From the NCBI GenBank assembly GCA_027488815.1, contig JAIYAX010000006.1, positions 98,185 to 162,184 on the forward strand: a stretch of DNA of 64,000 bases, read 5' to 3'. The position numbers and the translations under genes were made by a program. How positions within the stretch are numbered: position 1 is the first letter of the stretch; the number at the start of each line of letters is the position of its first letter. Positions 48,544 through 58,110 of this stretch are shown piece by piece. The DNA comes from Cytophagaceae bacterium (GTDB lineage Bacteria; Bacteroidota; Bacteroidia; Cytophagales; JAIYAX01). The notes under the pieces were generated by a model. That model was not told the origin of the DNA. It searched no databases and worked only from the letters and a program-made list of their open reading frames with translations.

Positions 48544-50429
48544 GCCCTTACCGTTTTACCTTCCATGAAATTGACGAAAGCCTTGTTTACCACAGCATAG
48601 CCACCTGGTGTAGGGTAATCACCGGTAAAATACCAGTCTCCGCTATGCCGGGGGCAAGCATCATGTAGGCTTTCTACTGATTGATACACAACAGAAACCT
48701 CGGCTTTGATGCTTGGGGGTTTGATCATTCGGGCGATTTCTTCTGAAATCTGCTCATCGGTGAAATGCTCATACAACTGCTTCACGTAGTTTTTCTCCCG
48801 TGCTTCTCCTGTTGCCAATCCTGCTACACATCGGGTATACACGTCTTCAAGCTCATTTTCTCCGCCATTCTGCCTCAGCAAATTGAGCATTGCCCTGAAT
48901 GCGATGAAATCCTTAAGCCTTGACATGTCGATACCGTAGCAATCCGGATACCTGATCTGTGGTGCCGAAGAAACAATGACAATCTTCTTTGGCTCTAACC
49001 TATCCAGCATCGTAAGTATGCTCTTTTCCAATGTAGTACCTCGTACAATGCTGTCATCGATGATCACCAGTGTGTCTTCCCGCTTTTGAATCACCTCGTA
49101 AGTTGTATCATAAACATGTGCCACCATATCATCACGATGTCGGTCATCCGTAATGAATGTTCTCAACTTAGCGTCTTTGATCACCAGTTTCTCAACTCTT
49201 GGCCGAAAGGATAATGCCTTCTTGAGCCCCTCGCCTTTTACTTTATTTTCTTCGATCAATCTGTGACGAAGGGAAACCAAATGCTCCTCTAGGCCTTGAA
49301 TTAGTCCCAGAAAAGCTGTTTCTGCCGTGTTAGGTATGTAACTGAACACGGTATGCTCTAGATCATAATTTATCGCATCCAACACATGAGGAGTAAGCTT
49401 ATATCCCAGCATTTTGCGCTCACGATAAATCTCCGGGTCGGACCCTCTTGAAAAATAAATGCGTTCAAAAGAGCAGGATTTCTTTTCACCGGGAGGGGTA
49501 AATTCTTTAACTCCATAATCACCATCTCTGCCTATGATGAGTGCACAGCCGGGACTTAGCTCCTGAATGGCATCGTACTCTGCATTGAAGGCTGTTTTAA
49601 TGGCCGACTTCTCCGAAGCAGCGACGATTACTTCGTCATTGACATAAAAATAGGCGGGTCTAATTCCATTAGGGTCTCTGGCAACAAAGCCTGCTCCATT
49701 CCCTGTCATGCCCACCATGGTATAGCCACCATCAAAATCTCTGGCCGAACGGTGTAGCACACGGGCCAAATCCATTCGATCGGCGATGATCTCCGACATT
49801 TCCTGATTGCTAAACTGTTCTTTGAACTCATTGAACAGTCGCTGATTTTCTTCATCTAAAAAGTGACCTATTTTCTCAAGTACCGTCACTGTATCGATTT
49901 TCTCTTTGGGATGCTGCCCAAGCTCAACCAGTTTGTTGAACTGCTCATCCACATTGGTCATGTTGAAGTTTCCGGCAAGAACAAGGTTCCGTGATCTCCA
50001 GTTATTCTGCCGCAGAAAAGGGTGGCAGTTTTCAATGGCATTTTCACCAAATGTCCCATAACGTAGATGCCCAAGAAATACTTCTCCTGAAAAAGCACAG
50101 TTTTCCTGTAGCCACTCGGCATCGAAGTATTGCTCTTTGTTTTGCTTATAGGCTTTCTTGAACTTCTTATTGATTTTGGCAAAAATGTCTTGCAGAGGCT
50201 GTTGCTCCACCGACCTGTACCTGCTGATATACCTCTTGCCTGGTTTTACTTTGATCTTAATATTGGCAACTCCGGCACCATCCTGTCCTCTGTTATGCTG
50301 CTTCTCCATGAGCAAATACAGCCTGTTAATCCCATAAAGCGGGGTCCTGTATTTGTCAATGTAGTATTGTAAGGGCTTGCGCAGTCGCAAAAAGGCGATG
50401 CCGCATTCATGCTTGATGGAGTCGCTCAT
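48537..50429 (-). CDS. Amidophosphoribosyltransferase-family protein (class II GATase plus PRTase)
   Basis: MSDSIKHECGIAF with catalytic Cys9; NRGQDGAGVA; FLGHLRYGT; PRTase loop TLVIIDDSIVRGTTLEKSI. 630 aa, longer than classic PurF. Confidence 0.9.
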   Translation of the reverse strand: MSDSIKHECGIAFLRLRKPLQYYIDKYRTPLYGINRLYLLMEKQHNRGQDGAGVANIKIKVKPGKRYISRYRSVEQQPLQDIFAKINKKFKKAYKQNKEQYFDAEWLQENCAFSGEVFLGHLRYGTFGENAIENCHPFLRQNNWRSRNLVLAGNFNMTNVDEQFNKLVELGQHPKEKIDTVTVLEKIGHFLDEENQRLFNEFKEQFSNQEMSEIIADRMDLARVLHRSARDFDGGYTMVGMTGNGAGFVARDPNGIRPAYFYVNDEVIVAASEKSAIKTAFNAEYDAIQELSPGCALIIGRDGDYGVKEFTPPGEKKSCSFERIYFSRGSDPEIYRERKMLGYKLTPHVLDAINYDLEHTVFSYIPNTAETAFLGLIQGLEEHLVSLRHRLIEENKVKGEGLKKALSFRPRVEKLVIKDAKLRTFITDDRHRDDMVAHVYDTTYEVIQKREDTLVIIDDSIVRGTTLEKSILTMLDRLEPKKIVIVSSAPQIRYPDCYGIDMSRLKDFIAFRAMLNLLRQNGGENELEDVYTRCVAGLATGEAREKNYVKQLYEHFTDEQISEEIARMIKPPSIKAEVSVVYQSVESLHDACPRHSGDWYFTGDYPTPGGYAVVNKAFVNFMEGKTVRAY

Positions 50430-50436
50430 CTTAAAA

Positions 50437-50444
50437 CAAAGGTA
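50437..50444 (-). promoter_or_regulatory. TAnnTTTG box 7 nt before the purF-like ATG
   Basis: Minus strand TACCTTTG-TTTTAAG-ATG. Confidence 0.55.
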
Positions 50445-50478
50445 CGTTTATCCTTAAGCAGAAAAAAGACCTGAATGC

Positions 50479-51921
50479 TCAAAACCATACACCCGGAAAA
50501 AAGAAGAATAGCAGTATAGCCAGGGCTAAAACCAGCCAAAGTGATTTCACCGTCCATGGACTATCGGAAAGCTGACTTTGGGAGCACTCATTTTTAATAA
50601 ACCCAAAGTAAAAAGGTCTCAGATAGTAAAACAAAGCGGGTAAGGTATTGAGCACTGAACCTGCTAAAACCCACCACCAAAGCCCTGCCTGAGGCCCGTT
50701 TAAATACTCAAACAACTCCGTGAACAGAAAGAACTTCGCAAAAAAGCCCATAGTCAATGGCAGTCCGGTAAGACTCATAAAGGCCACCAGCAGCATCAGA
50801 CCATCAAAAAGCCCCGAACTCCTCTGGAAACTCCAGGTGGTCATTTCTGCACCAAGGGCAGGTCCTAGCCGCTGATAAACTGCCCAGGCCAGCCATTTAC
50901 CCAATACCACTGAAATGAGGTAAAAAACAAGGATTTTAAGACTGTCCCCAGTAGTCGCTAAAATCAAAGCCAGCCACAAAAAACCACTTTGAGAAACCGA
51001 GGAGAAAGCCATCATTCTCCTGAAGTTCAATGCCCTGAAAGCTCCGAAGTTCCCTAATGTCATCACGACAACCGCAAACAATGCCAGCCAGACCTGTACC
51101 CATCCTTCCATTGGGCCTGAATGAAGGTATCGGTAGGCAGCTGCTATTCCTGCAATCTTGGAAACTGTTGAAAAAAGGAGGATTACGGTGGTGTTGCCGG
51201 ATTGATACACATCTGGAGCCCACCAATGCAAAGGCCACATGCTTAACTTAAAAACAAAGCCTGCCAGGCTAAGTAAAAAACCTGTCAGAAGTAATGGGTT
51301 TGAGGATTGCATGATGACCTGCAAAAGCGAAGAATAATGCAGGCTACCACTAAAGGCAAACATAATGGAAAAGCCAAACAGCATCATCGCACTGCTTGTA
51401 GCTCCCTGGATGAAGAATTTAAGTGCAGCTTCAGACCGTTCCTCCACAGGAATCTTCAGCCCTGCCGGGTGTAGTAAAATAAGGTAGGAAGATAAAGAAA
51501 GTAGCTCCAGTGCGAGATAGGCCGTAAGCAAGTGAGAAGCATAGGCCAGAAACAATGCTCCCATAACAAATCCGATCAGGATCAACGGGAAATAAGTGCC
51601 AATACTATCTTCCTTAGGGGCAAAAAACCAAACTAATCCAGTGGTTACTACAATCAACACAGCAAACTGAATACTTGCCTGATCAACTTGCCAGCCTTCC
51701 CAGAAATAACTTCCAAAACGACAGTTGCACTGGTATGCGATGAGTATGGCTATAAACAGTAAAGCCAGGGCATAGATCTTGCCCCATGTCACGGTTGTGG
51801 CCTTGCTTTTGAAGAATAAAGCCTGAATTAGCGAAATCAAAAAAAGAAAGACGATAGCAGCCTCCGGCAGTAAGGCAGGCAAGTCGGTAAGCAAGGATTG
51901 GATCAGCCGATCAGCATTCAT
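50479..51921 (-). CDS. nuoN: NADH-quinone oxidoreductase subunit N
   Basis: Multi-TM; EERSEAALKFFIQGATSSAMMLFGFS; FKLSMWPLHWWAPDVYQ; last gene of the nuoIJKLMN order. Confidence 0.93.
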   Translation of the reverse strand: MNADRLIQSLLTDLPALLPEAAIVFLFLISLIQALFFKSKATTVTWGKIYALALLFIAILIAYQCNCRFGSYFWEGWQVDQASIQFAVLIVVTTGLVWFFAPKEDSIGTYFPLILIGFVMGALFLAYASHLLTAYLALELLSLSSYLILLHPAGLKIPVEERSEAALKFFIQGATSSAMMLFGFSIMFAFSGSLHYSSLLQVIMQSSNPLLLTGFLLSLAGFVFKLSMWPLHWWAPDVYQSGNTTVILLFSTVSKIAGIAAAYRYLHSGPMEGWVQVWLALFAVVVMTLGNFGAFRALNFRRMMAFSSVSQSGFLWLALILATTGDSLKILVFYLISVVLGKWLAWAVYQRLGPALGAEMTTWSFQRSSGLFDGLMLLVAFMSLTGLPLTMGFFAKFFLFTELFEYLNGPQAGLWWWVLAGSVLNTLPALFYYLRPFYFGFIKNECSQSQLSDSPWTVKSLWLVLALAILLFFFFPGVWF

Positions 51922-53564
51922 GGGGTCAGTGATGGCATGGATGCTGAATTCATCAAAGCAAAAAACCAGTCTGATCCGGCCTGAAGAGGATCAAGCCACA
52001 ATGATGGAAACAAACCAGCCAACAATGAAAAAAATACCAAAGGGAAAAAAATCAGCTTATCCTGCAATCCGGGTGCTTTAAACCTGGTAATCTCTTCGGT
52101 CACCACATTGAAGTAGGGTCCAAAAAACAGTCTTTGTAAGGCCCAGATGAAATATCCGGCACCTACCAGCAAGCCCGCTAAAGCCAGCACCGGAACCCAT
52201 AGACCAAAAATCGGCAAGGGCCCGGTAGCCGCTGAAAAGGCTCCTGTGAGCACTAAAAATTCGGCTACAAATGCGGAAAACCCGGGTAGACCTAATGAGG
52301 CAAAAAACAATAAGACAGCCAAGGCTGTAAAGCCCGGAGAGCGATGAAACAAGCCCCCCAACCCTGATATTTCTCTTGTTCCGGCTTGCTCCTTGACAAC
52401 ACCGGCGATTAAAAACAGACCTGCACTCAAAAGACCATGGCTTAGCATTTGAAACACCGCTCCGGAGAAACCCACTGAACTCCCTGTCGACAAGCCAAGT
52501 AATACAAAACCCATATGTGAAACCGAGGCATAGGCAATCATGGCCTTCAGGTCATTTTGTGCCAAGGCAACCCATGCCGTGTATAAAATGGCCACTGCTC
52601 CCAAGGCTGCCAGGATGTGGGCATTGGCCATAGCAACATCCGGAAACAAGCCAAAAGAAAGCCTCATTAAACCAAAAGCCCCCACTTTGAGAAGTACGCC
52701 TGCCAATAGAACAGAGACTGGAGTAGCGGCCTCAACATGTGCATCAGGTAACCAGGTATGAAATGGAACAGCAGGCAGTTTAATCAGCAAACCAATGCTC
52801 AGGAGCCAAAATGCGACTTCACGTACGCTTAAGCCGGCGAAAAGTACCTGATCACTCATCACCACTGCATCCTTAAGGTAGTTCCCCTTTTGCATAAGTA
52901 CACGCAGATCAAGGCTATGTACCACAACACCACCTGTATACTCCGGTTGCGCCAGTGTCGATGACAGCAAAAGTAATACGAGCACTCCAAGGACAAGCAA
53001 AGAGCCAAAAAGGGTGTAAAGGAAAAATTTAATACTGGCATAATGCCTCCTTGGCCCTCCCCAAATTCCGATCAGGAAATACATCGGCAGCAGCATGAAT
53101 TCGAAAAAGAGGAAAAAAAGAAAGAGATCTAATGACAGAAAACAGCCCATTACGGAGGCGTTCAAGACCAGGAATAGCAGGAAATAAGACTTGACTTTCT
53201 CATTCAGCTTCCAGGAAGAAAGGGCTGCAACAAAAAACACCAAAGAGGACATCCAAACCAACAGCATGGCAGATGCATCAGCTCCGATATGATAGTTTAT
53301 CTGGATGGCAGACTGATGACCAAGACTCAGTTCAATCCAGGGCAAATGCGTTTGAAAGAGGAGAATGGATTCAAATCCACCTGAATATTTCACTTCTGAC
53401 CATCCTACCATTAGCCATAGCCAGGTGCTTAGAAAAAACTGAATGAGGCAAAGCAATACCACCGCTGCTCTGAACACATTTTTTCGCTCTGCCGAGACGG
53501 GGATCAAGCCCAGGGCTAAAACAAGCGGAAGAAAGATAAAGGCATTGAGTACTATTTTCTCCAT
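51918..53564 (-). CDS. nuoM: NADH-quinone oxidoreductase subunit M
   Basis: FFLFFEFMLLPMYFLIGIWGGPRRHYASIKFFLYT; LLIKLPAVPFHTWLPDAHVEAATPVSVLLAGVLLKVGAFG. Confidence 0.95.
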   Translation of the reverse strand: MEKIVLNAFIFLPLVLALGLIPVSAERKNVFRAAVVLLCLIQFFLSTWLWLMVGWSEVKYSGGFESILLFQTHLPWIELSLGHQSAIQINYHIGADASAMLLVWMSSLVFFVAALSSWKLNEKVKSYFLLFLVLNASVMGCFLSLDLFLFFLFFEFMLLPMYFLIGIWGGPRRHYASIKFFLYTLFGSLLVLGVLVLLLLSSTLAQPEYTGGVVVHSLDLRVLMQKGNYLKDAVVMSDQVLFAGLSVREVAFWLLSIGLLIKLPAVPFHTWLPDAHVEAATPVSVLLAGVLLKVGAFGLMRLSFGLFPDVAMANAHILAALGAVAILYTAWVALAQNDLKAMIAYASVSHMGFVLLGLSTGSSVGFSGAVFQMLSHGLLSAGLFLIAGVVKEQAGTREISGLGGLFHRSPGFTALAVLLFFASLGLPGFSAFVAEFLVLTGAFSAATGPLPIFGLWVPVLALAGLLVGAGYFIWALQRLFFGPYFNVVTEEITRFKAPGLQDKLIFFPLVFFSLLAGLFPSLWLDPLQAGSDWFFALMNSASMPSLTP

Positions 53565-53568
53565 TTGA

Positions 53569-55512
53569 TCAATCCAGATACATCATCACCAAACCTACTA
53601 AAACCATCAGAACCAAGGCTGTTCTTGCCAAATATCCCTGAAGTTTCCCCTCGGAAGTGGTTGCTCCCCAGGGGCCTGCATGATAGAGTGCCTTGTTGAA
53701 CAGTCGAAGTCCACCGTCAATAAGGTGTCGGTCGACAAGCTTAAATACATGAGCCAGCACCACTACGGAGCGAGACAATGTCTCAATGCCTGCATCTAAA
53801 ATCCTTCGGTCTGCAAAAGAGAATCCTCTGCCTGCCGCAAAAACCGGTCGAATAAGACCCGCTTGCAGGTGCTCTGTCCAATATCTTCTGTTCAAAAAGG
53901 GTAATTGCAGGTTAAACCTGAACAATAAAAAACCTACTATCCACCCCGATAACGTCAAGGCTAAACTGATCAAAAGCCATTGGGTCGATGCAGGGATGGG
54001 ATTACCTGCCTGGTAAAAGCCAAATCCTAAAACAGGACCCCAATTTTTTGTTCCTTCAAAAGGGTTGAGTGAGAGCAAAGGGAATAAACTAAACAAAGCC
54101 AAAAGAAAAGGGATCATCCAAAGAGAAGCAGTTGCTTTCCATGTTTTACCCAAAAGTAGTTCCTCTGAGCCGGTGTGAAAAACCGTAAAATAAAGCCTTG
54201 CCGCATACGCTGCAGTCAATAGGGGAACCAGGAATGAAATCCAATACAAGGGATCACTCCAAGTCTGATGGGAGGCAGCAAAACCCATTAAGATTTGTTC
54301 CTTGGACAAAAAAGCTGCTGTCAATGGGAAGCCCGAAAGGGCACATAAAAGCACAATACCTGACCATCGGAGCACTTTGTGGTTTAAGAGCCAGGGCTTA
54401 AGGCCTCTGATGCTGCCCGGCTCGTTGAGCTCGGCATGCTGAGCAAACAAAATGAAAATGCCCGCCAGCAAAAACAACCCCGATTTAAAATAAGCATGTG
54501 CATACAAGTGCTGAAGACTGGCGTATTCGCCCCCTTTACTCAATGCCATGATCATCCAACCAAGCTGAGAAATCGTGCTCCAGGCCAACAGCTTTTTTAG
54601 ATCTGTTTGAAACAGTGCCATGACGGCTGCCATCAAAGCGGTTAGGCCTGCTATGCCATAAAGAAGATCAAGGTGAATGGGCAAAAGCAAAGGTTTGATG
54701 CGCAATAGCAAAACGATGCCGGAGACCACCAATGTGGCGGCATGGATCAGTGCGGAAATAGGTGTTGGGCCTGCCATAGCTGCCGGTAGCCAGGCATGCA
54801 GTGGAAACTGTGCTGATTTCGCCAGAGAGGCGATGACAAACCCAAATCCAGCGATGACCAATAGACTTTCAGCATACATCCCCTCGCTTGCTAAGTCCGA
54901 AAGGGCGGTAAAATCTGCTGTGCCACCGGCAAGCAATAGGATCGAGACGGCAGTCAACAAGCCCAGATCTCCTACACGGTTATGCATGAATGCACTGCTG
55001 GCTGCACTTGCCTCGTCCAGTGTTTCACGATAAAAACCAATGAGCAGGTAGGAAGCAATGCCTATCAGTTCCCAACCCATAAAAAACTGACCCAGCCCCG
55101 GTGCTACCAAAAGCCATTGCATACCAAAGATAAACAGGCTGAGATGCCTGAAATACCTATGCCGATCTTCCTTTACACCCAGGTAGGCCAAAGAGTAAAT
55201 CCATACAAACAAGCTTAACAAAGAGACTGTAAAGACCAAAAAGGCCGTTTCGGGATAATGAACCAGGCCAAACTGAAGATTCCATGCTTTCACTTTGATC
55301 CATTCCCAGCTTGCATAGCGGTAAAGCCTGCTCCCTGAGCTCAGGAAATAAACCAGCGAACTAAACCCGGCAAGCCCATTCAGAATGCCTGCAACATGCA
55401 AGTAAGGTTTACGGGTGGCCGTTACGGGAAGGCAAAGCCACAAAAAGGAGATCAAGGGCAAGGCCAATGTGCAGATCAACATCAGAAAAGTGAGGTCCAT
55501 CACTGCAATCAT
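53569..55512 (-). CDS. nuoL: NADH-quinone oxidoreductase subunit L
   Basis: FFMGWELIGIASYLLIGFYRETLDEASAASSAFMHNRVGDLGLL; SAQFPLHAWLPAAMAGPTPISALIHAATLV. Confidence 0.95.
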   Translation of the reverse strand: MIAVMDLTFLMLICTLALPLISFLWLCLPVTATRKPYLHVAGILNGLAGFSSLVYFLSSGSRLYRYASWEWIKVKAWNLQFGLVHYPETAFLVFTVSLLSLFVWIYSLAYLGVKEDRHRYFRHLSLFIFGMQWLLVAPGLGQFFMGWELIGIASYLLIGFYRETLDEASAASSAFMHNRVGDLGLLTAVSILLLAGGTADFTALSDLASEGMYAESLLVIAGFGFVIASLAKSAQFPLHAWLPAAMAGPTPISALIHAATLVVSGIVLLLRIKPLLLPIHLDLLYGIAGLTALMAAVMALFQTDLKKLLAWSTISQLGWMIMALSKGGEYASLQHLYAHAYFKSGLFLLAGIFILFAQHAELNEPGSIRGLKPWLLNHKVLRWSGIVLLCALSGFPLTAAFLSKEQILMGFAASHQTWSDPLYWISFLVPLLTAAYAARLYFTVFHTGSEELLLGKTWKATASLWMIPFLLALFSLFPLLSLNPFEGTKNWGPVLGFGFYQAGNPIPASTQWLLISLALTLSGWIVGFLLFRFNLQLPFLNRRYWTEHLQAGLIRPVFAAGRGFSFADRRILDAGIETLSRSVVVLAHVFKLVDRHLIDGGLRLFNKALYHAGPWGATTSEGKLQGYLARTALVLMVLVGLVMMYLD

Positions 55513-55814
55513 TAGCCTTTCAATCGGTTAAGTTTTTCAGGGTCAGTGGACTTATATCCTTTGTAAACTGCCAGCAATATGGCCAGACCCACGGCAACCT
55601 CGGCAGCAGCCACCACCATGACAAACAGTGCAAAAATTTGTCCCGATACCTCCGGATTTTGATTGGAAAACGCCACAAGGTTGAGGTTGGCAGCATTCAG
55701 CATCAGTTCAATCCCCATTAGCATCATGATAGCGCTCCTGCGGCTAAGCACAACAGCCAGCCCGATAAGAAACAAAGGGCCGCTTACATAGGCGATATGT
55801 ACAGGCTCAATCAT
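55512..55814 (-). CDS. nuoK: NADH-quinone oxidoreductase subunit K
   Basis: GLAVVLSRRSAIMMLMGIELMLNAANLNLVAFS; start MIEPVHIAYV at 55814 preferred over 55838. Confidence 0.95.
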   Translation of the reverse strand: MIEPVHIAYVSGPLFLIGLAVVLSRRSAIMMLMGIELMLNAANLNLVAFSNQNPEVSGQIFALFVMVVAAAEVAVGLAILLAVYKGYKSTDPEKLNRLKG

Positions 55815-56307
55815 CCTTTCGTTGAAACCATTGGCCAATATGAGTAGCCCCTACCATCACCAGCAAAAGCAACAAGCCGGCAATTTGCAAAGGCACAGCC
55901 GCATACGTCATTAATTGCATCCCAATCTGTCGGGTTTCTACTCCTTGAAAGGAAGTTTGCACACTCAAATGGCTGAGCAAATAAAACCAGCCGAAACAAG
56001 CGAGTATAATGAAAAACAAGACCAGAAAAAGTGATCTATATCCTGCAAAAGGTCCCTCCTGAGTCTCCCTCTGAGTGAGAAACACTCCAAAAATGATCAA
56101 AATCAAAATACCCCCTACATACACCAACACTTGTGAGATTGCAAGAAAAGGAGCACCCATCCATACAAATAGCCCGGCAACTGAAAGCAAAGAACCCATC
56201 AATGAAAAGGCCGCATGCAGCAGAGATCTCAGCAACAATACACCCAAAGCAAAAAGAAGCACGGATGCCGAAAAAAAATAAAACAGAATATCTGAAAGAA
56301 GGCTCAA
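55807..56307 (-). CDS. nuoJ: NADH-quinone oxidoreductase subunit J
   Basis: HAAFSLMGSLLSVAGLFVWMGAPFLAISQVLVYVGGILILIIFGVFLTQ. Confidence 0.93.
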   Translation of the reverse strand: MSLLSDILFYFFSASVLLFALGVLLLRSLLHAAFSLMGSLLSVAGLFVWMGAPFLAISQVLVYVGGILILIIFGVFLTQRETQEGPFAGYRSLFLVLFFIILACFGWFYLLSHLSVQTSFQGVETRQIGMQLMTYAAVPLQIAGLLLLLVMVGATHIGQWFQRKDD

Positions 56308-56975
56308 AACGTACTGTTGCCCGGGGGCTTGGGTTTAAAAACAGGTTTGAAAGCCGGCTTGGCTGGTTCATTGCCCGGCGTGGGAGCCTGCGTTGGAACC
56401 TGTCTGGCACTTTGTCGCAAAGCCTCTCTTTCTGCCTCTTTGGCTTTTAGGGTTGCTATTTTTGCTTCATCAAGATCACTGTATTCATATACCATCTGCC
56501 TCACATCAAGCTCTGAGAAATCGAAACTGGGGGTCATGGTAAGGCATTCGGTCGGGCAAACAGTGGTACAAAGGCCGCAGAAACAGCATTTGGCCATATC
56601 AATGTCAAACCGGGCAGCATAGAGACGTACCGGAGAGCCATCCGATGTTTTACGTATCTCAACATCCGATTTAATGGGCTCTATGTCAATACAATCCACC
56701 GGACAAATTTTGGCGCATTTGTCGCAGACGATGCAGTCTTCGATCTCATTATGCAGCCGATATCTGCCATGGTCCGGTACCGGAATTGACTCATAAGGGT
56801 ACTCTACCGTCATGGCACCCGTGCTTTCTTCGAAATAGTCAGCCTTGCGGATATCCGTCACCTTTCGCTTACGGCTACCTTTGGATAAATGCCTGAGCGT
56901 AAGCCTGAGCCCGGTTAGAACCGAGACCGTAGTGCTGTAGACCTGACGTATGGCTGAAAAAGTAGCGCTTGGCAT
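56304..56975 (-). CDS. nuoI: NADH-quinone oxidoreductase subunit I (2x[4Fe-4S]) with Pro-rich C-terminal extension
   Basis: CIVCDKCAKICPVDCIDIE and CCFCGLCTTVCPTECLTMTP; tail QVPTQAPTPGNEPAKPAFKPVFKPKPPGNSTF. Confidence 0.95.
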   Translation of the reverse strand: MPSATFSAIRQVYSTTVSVLTGLRLTLRHLSKGSRKRKVTDIRKADYFEESTGAMTVEYPYESIPVPDHGRYRLHNEIEDCIVCDKCAKICPVDCIDIEPIKSDVEIRKTSDGSPVRLYAARFDIDMAKCCFCGLCTTVCPTECLTMTPSFDFSELDVRQMVYEYSDLDEAKIATLKAKEAEREALRQSARQVPTQAPTPGNEPAKPAFKPVFKPKPPGNSTF

Positions 56976-56982
56976 GGTTGGA

Positions 56983-56990
56983 CAAAGTTA
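56983..56990 (-). promoter_or_regulatory. TAnnTTTG box 7 nt before the nuoI ATG
   Basis: Minus strand TAACTTTG-TCCAACC-ATG. Confidence 0.55.
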
Positions 56991-57134
56991 ACAGAACATT
57001 AACAAGGCAGATAGCTTGGGTGTTTGATCCGGCCAAACTACTTTTAGAGGCTATTGGTGCGAAACCATTCGCCTTTTCTATCTTCGCAAGGTTTAAAAAA
57101 GATCTAAAGCGGCTGAGCGCTTGAACATTAAAAA

Positions 57135-58106
57135 ATGAAAAAAATAGCAGTTTTCACCTCAGGTGGCGATGCGCCGGGCATGAACGCCTGCGTAAGGGCC
57201 GTAGTTCGATCAGGTATTTATTTTGGACTTGAGGTTTACGGAATTTACCGTGGCTACGACGGTATGATCAATGGCGATATCCAACTCCTCAACTCCCATA
57301 GCGTCAGCAACAGCATTCAGCGGGGTGGCACCTTGCTCAAATCAGCCCGAAGCAAAGAGTTCATGACCGCCGAAGGCAGGCGAAAAGCCCATGGGCAATT
57401 GCTGAAGCATGGTATTGAAGGGCTGGTGGCGATCGGAGGGAACGGTACCTTCACCGGAGCCATGATTTTTTATGATGAATATAAAATACCTACAGTCGGG
57501 TGCCCTGGCACCATCGACAATGACTTGTATGGAACGGACCATACCATTGGCTACGATACCGCCGTTAACACCGCTTTGGAAGCCATCGATAAAATACGGG
57601 ATACCGCAGCCTCTCATGACCGCATTTTCTTCATCGAAGTGATGGGCCGTGACAGCGGGTATATCGCCATCGCTTCGGCCATTGGCGGTGGTGCAGAGAT
57701 GGTGATGGTGCCTGAAACACGAACCACTATCCATGATGTGATCGATACTCTTAAGCAAGGTTGGAACCGATCCAAGAGCTCTTCGATTGTGATTGTGGCT
57801 GAAGGCGATGAAGAAGGCAATGCGACTGAGATCGCCGGTAAAATCAAAAATGAGCTTCCGATGATGGACATTCGTGTGACCACACTCGGCCACATACAAA
57901 GGGGGGGAGCTCCAACCGCTTATGACCGTATCCTCGCCAGCCGATTGGGGTTAGGTGCTGTGGAGGGTCTTTTGAGTGGAAAAAGCAATGTGATGGCCGG
58001 TGTGATGAATGAAAAACTGGTGTATACTCCCTTTTACGATACCATTCACCAGGTAAAACCCATCAACCAGGATTTCATCAGGATGATCAACATCCTCAGC
58101 TCCTGA
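57135..58106 (+). CDS. pfkA: 6-phosphofructokinase
   Basis: IAVFTSGGDAPGMNACVRAVVR; GIYRGYDGMI; CPGTIDNDLYGTDHTIGYDTAVNTALEAIDKIRDTA; GHIQRGGAPTAYDRILASRLG. Confidence 0.97.
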   Translation: MKKIAVFTSGGDAPGMNACVRAVVRSGIYFGLEVYGIYRGYDGMINGDIQLLNSHSVSNSIQRGGTLLKSARSKEFMTAEGRRKAHGQLLKHGIEGLVAIGGNGTFTGAMIFYDEYKIPTVGCPGTIDNDLYGTDHTIGYDTAVNTALEAIDKIRDTAASHDRIFFIEVMGRDSGYIAIASAIGGGAEMVMVPETRTTIHDVIDTLKQGWNRSKSSSIVIVAEGDEEGNATEIAGKIKNELPMMDIRVTTLGHIQRGGAPTAYDRILASRLGLGAVEGLLSGKSNVMAGVMNEKLVYTPFYDTIHQVKPINQDFIRMINILSS

Positions 58107-58110
58107 GGCC

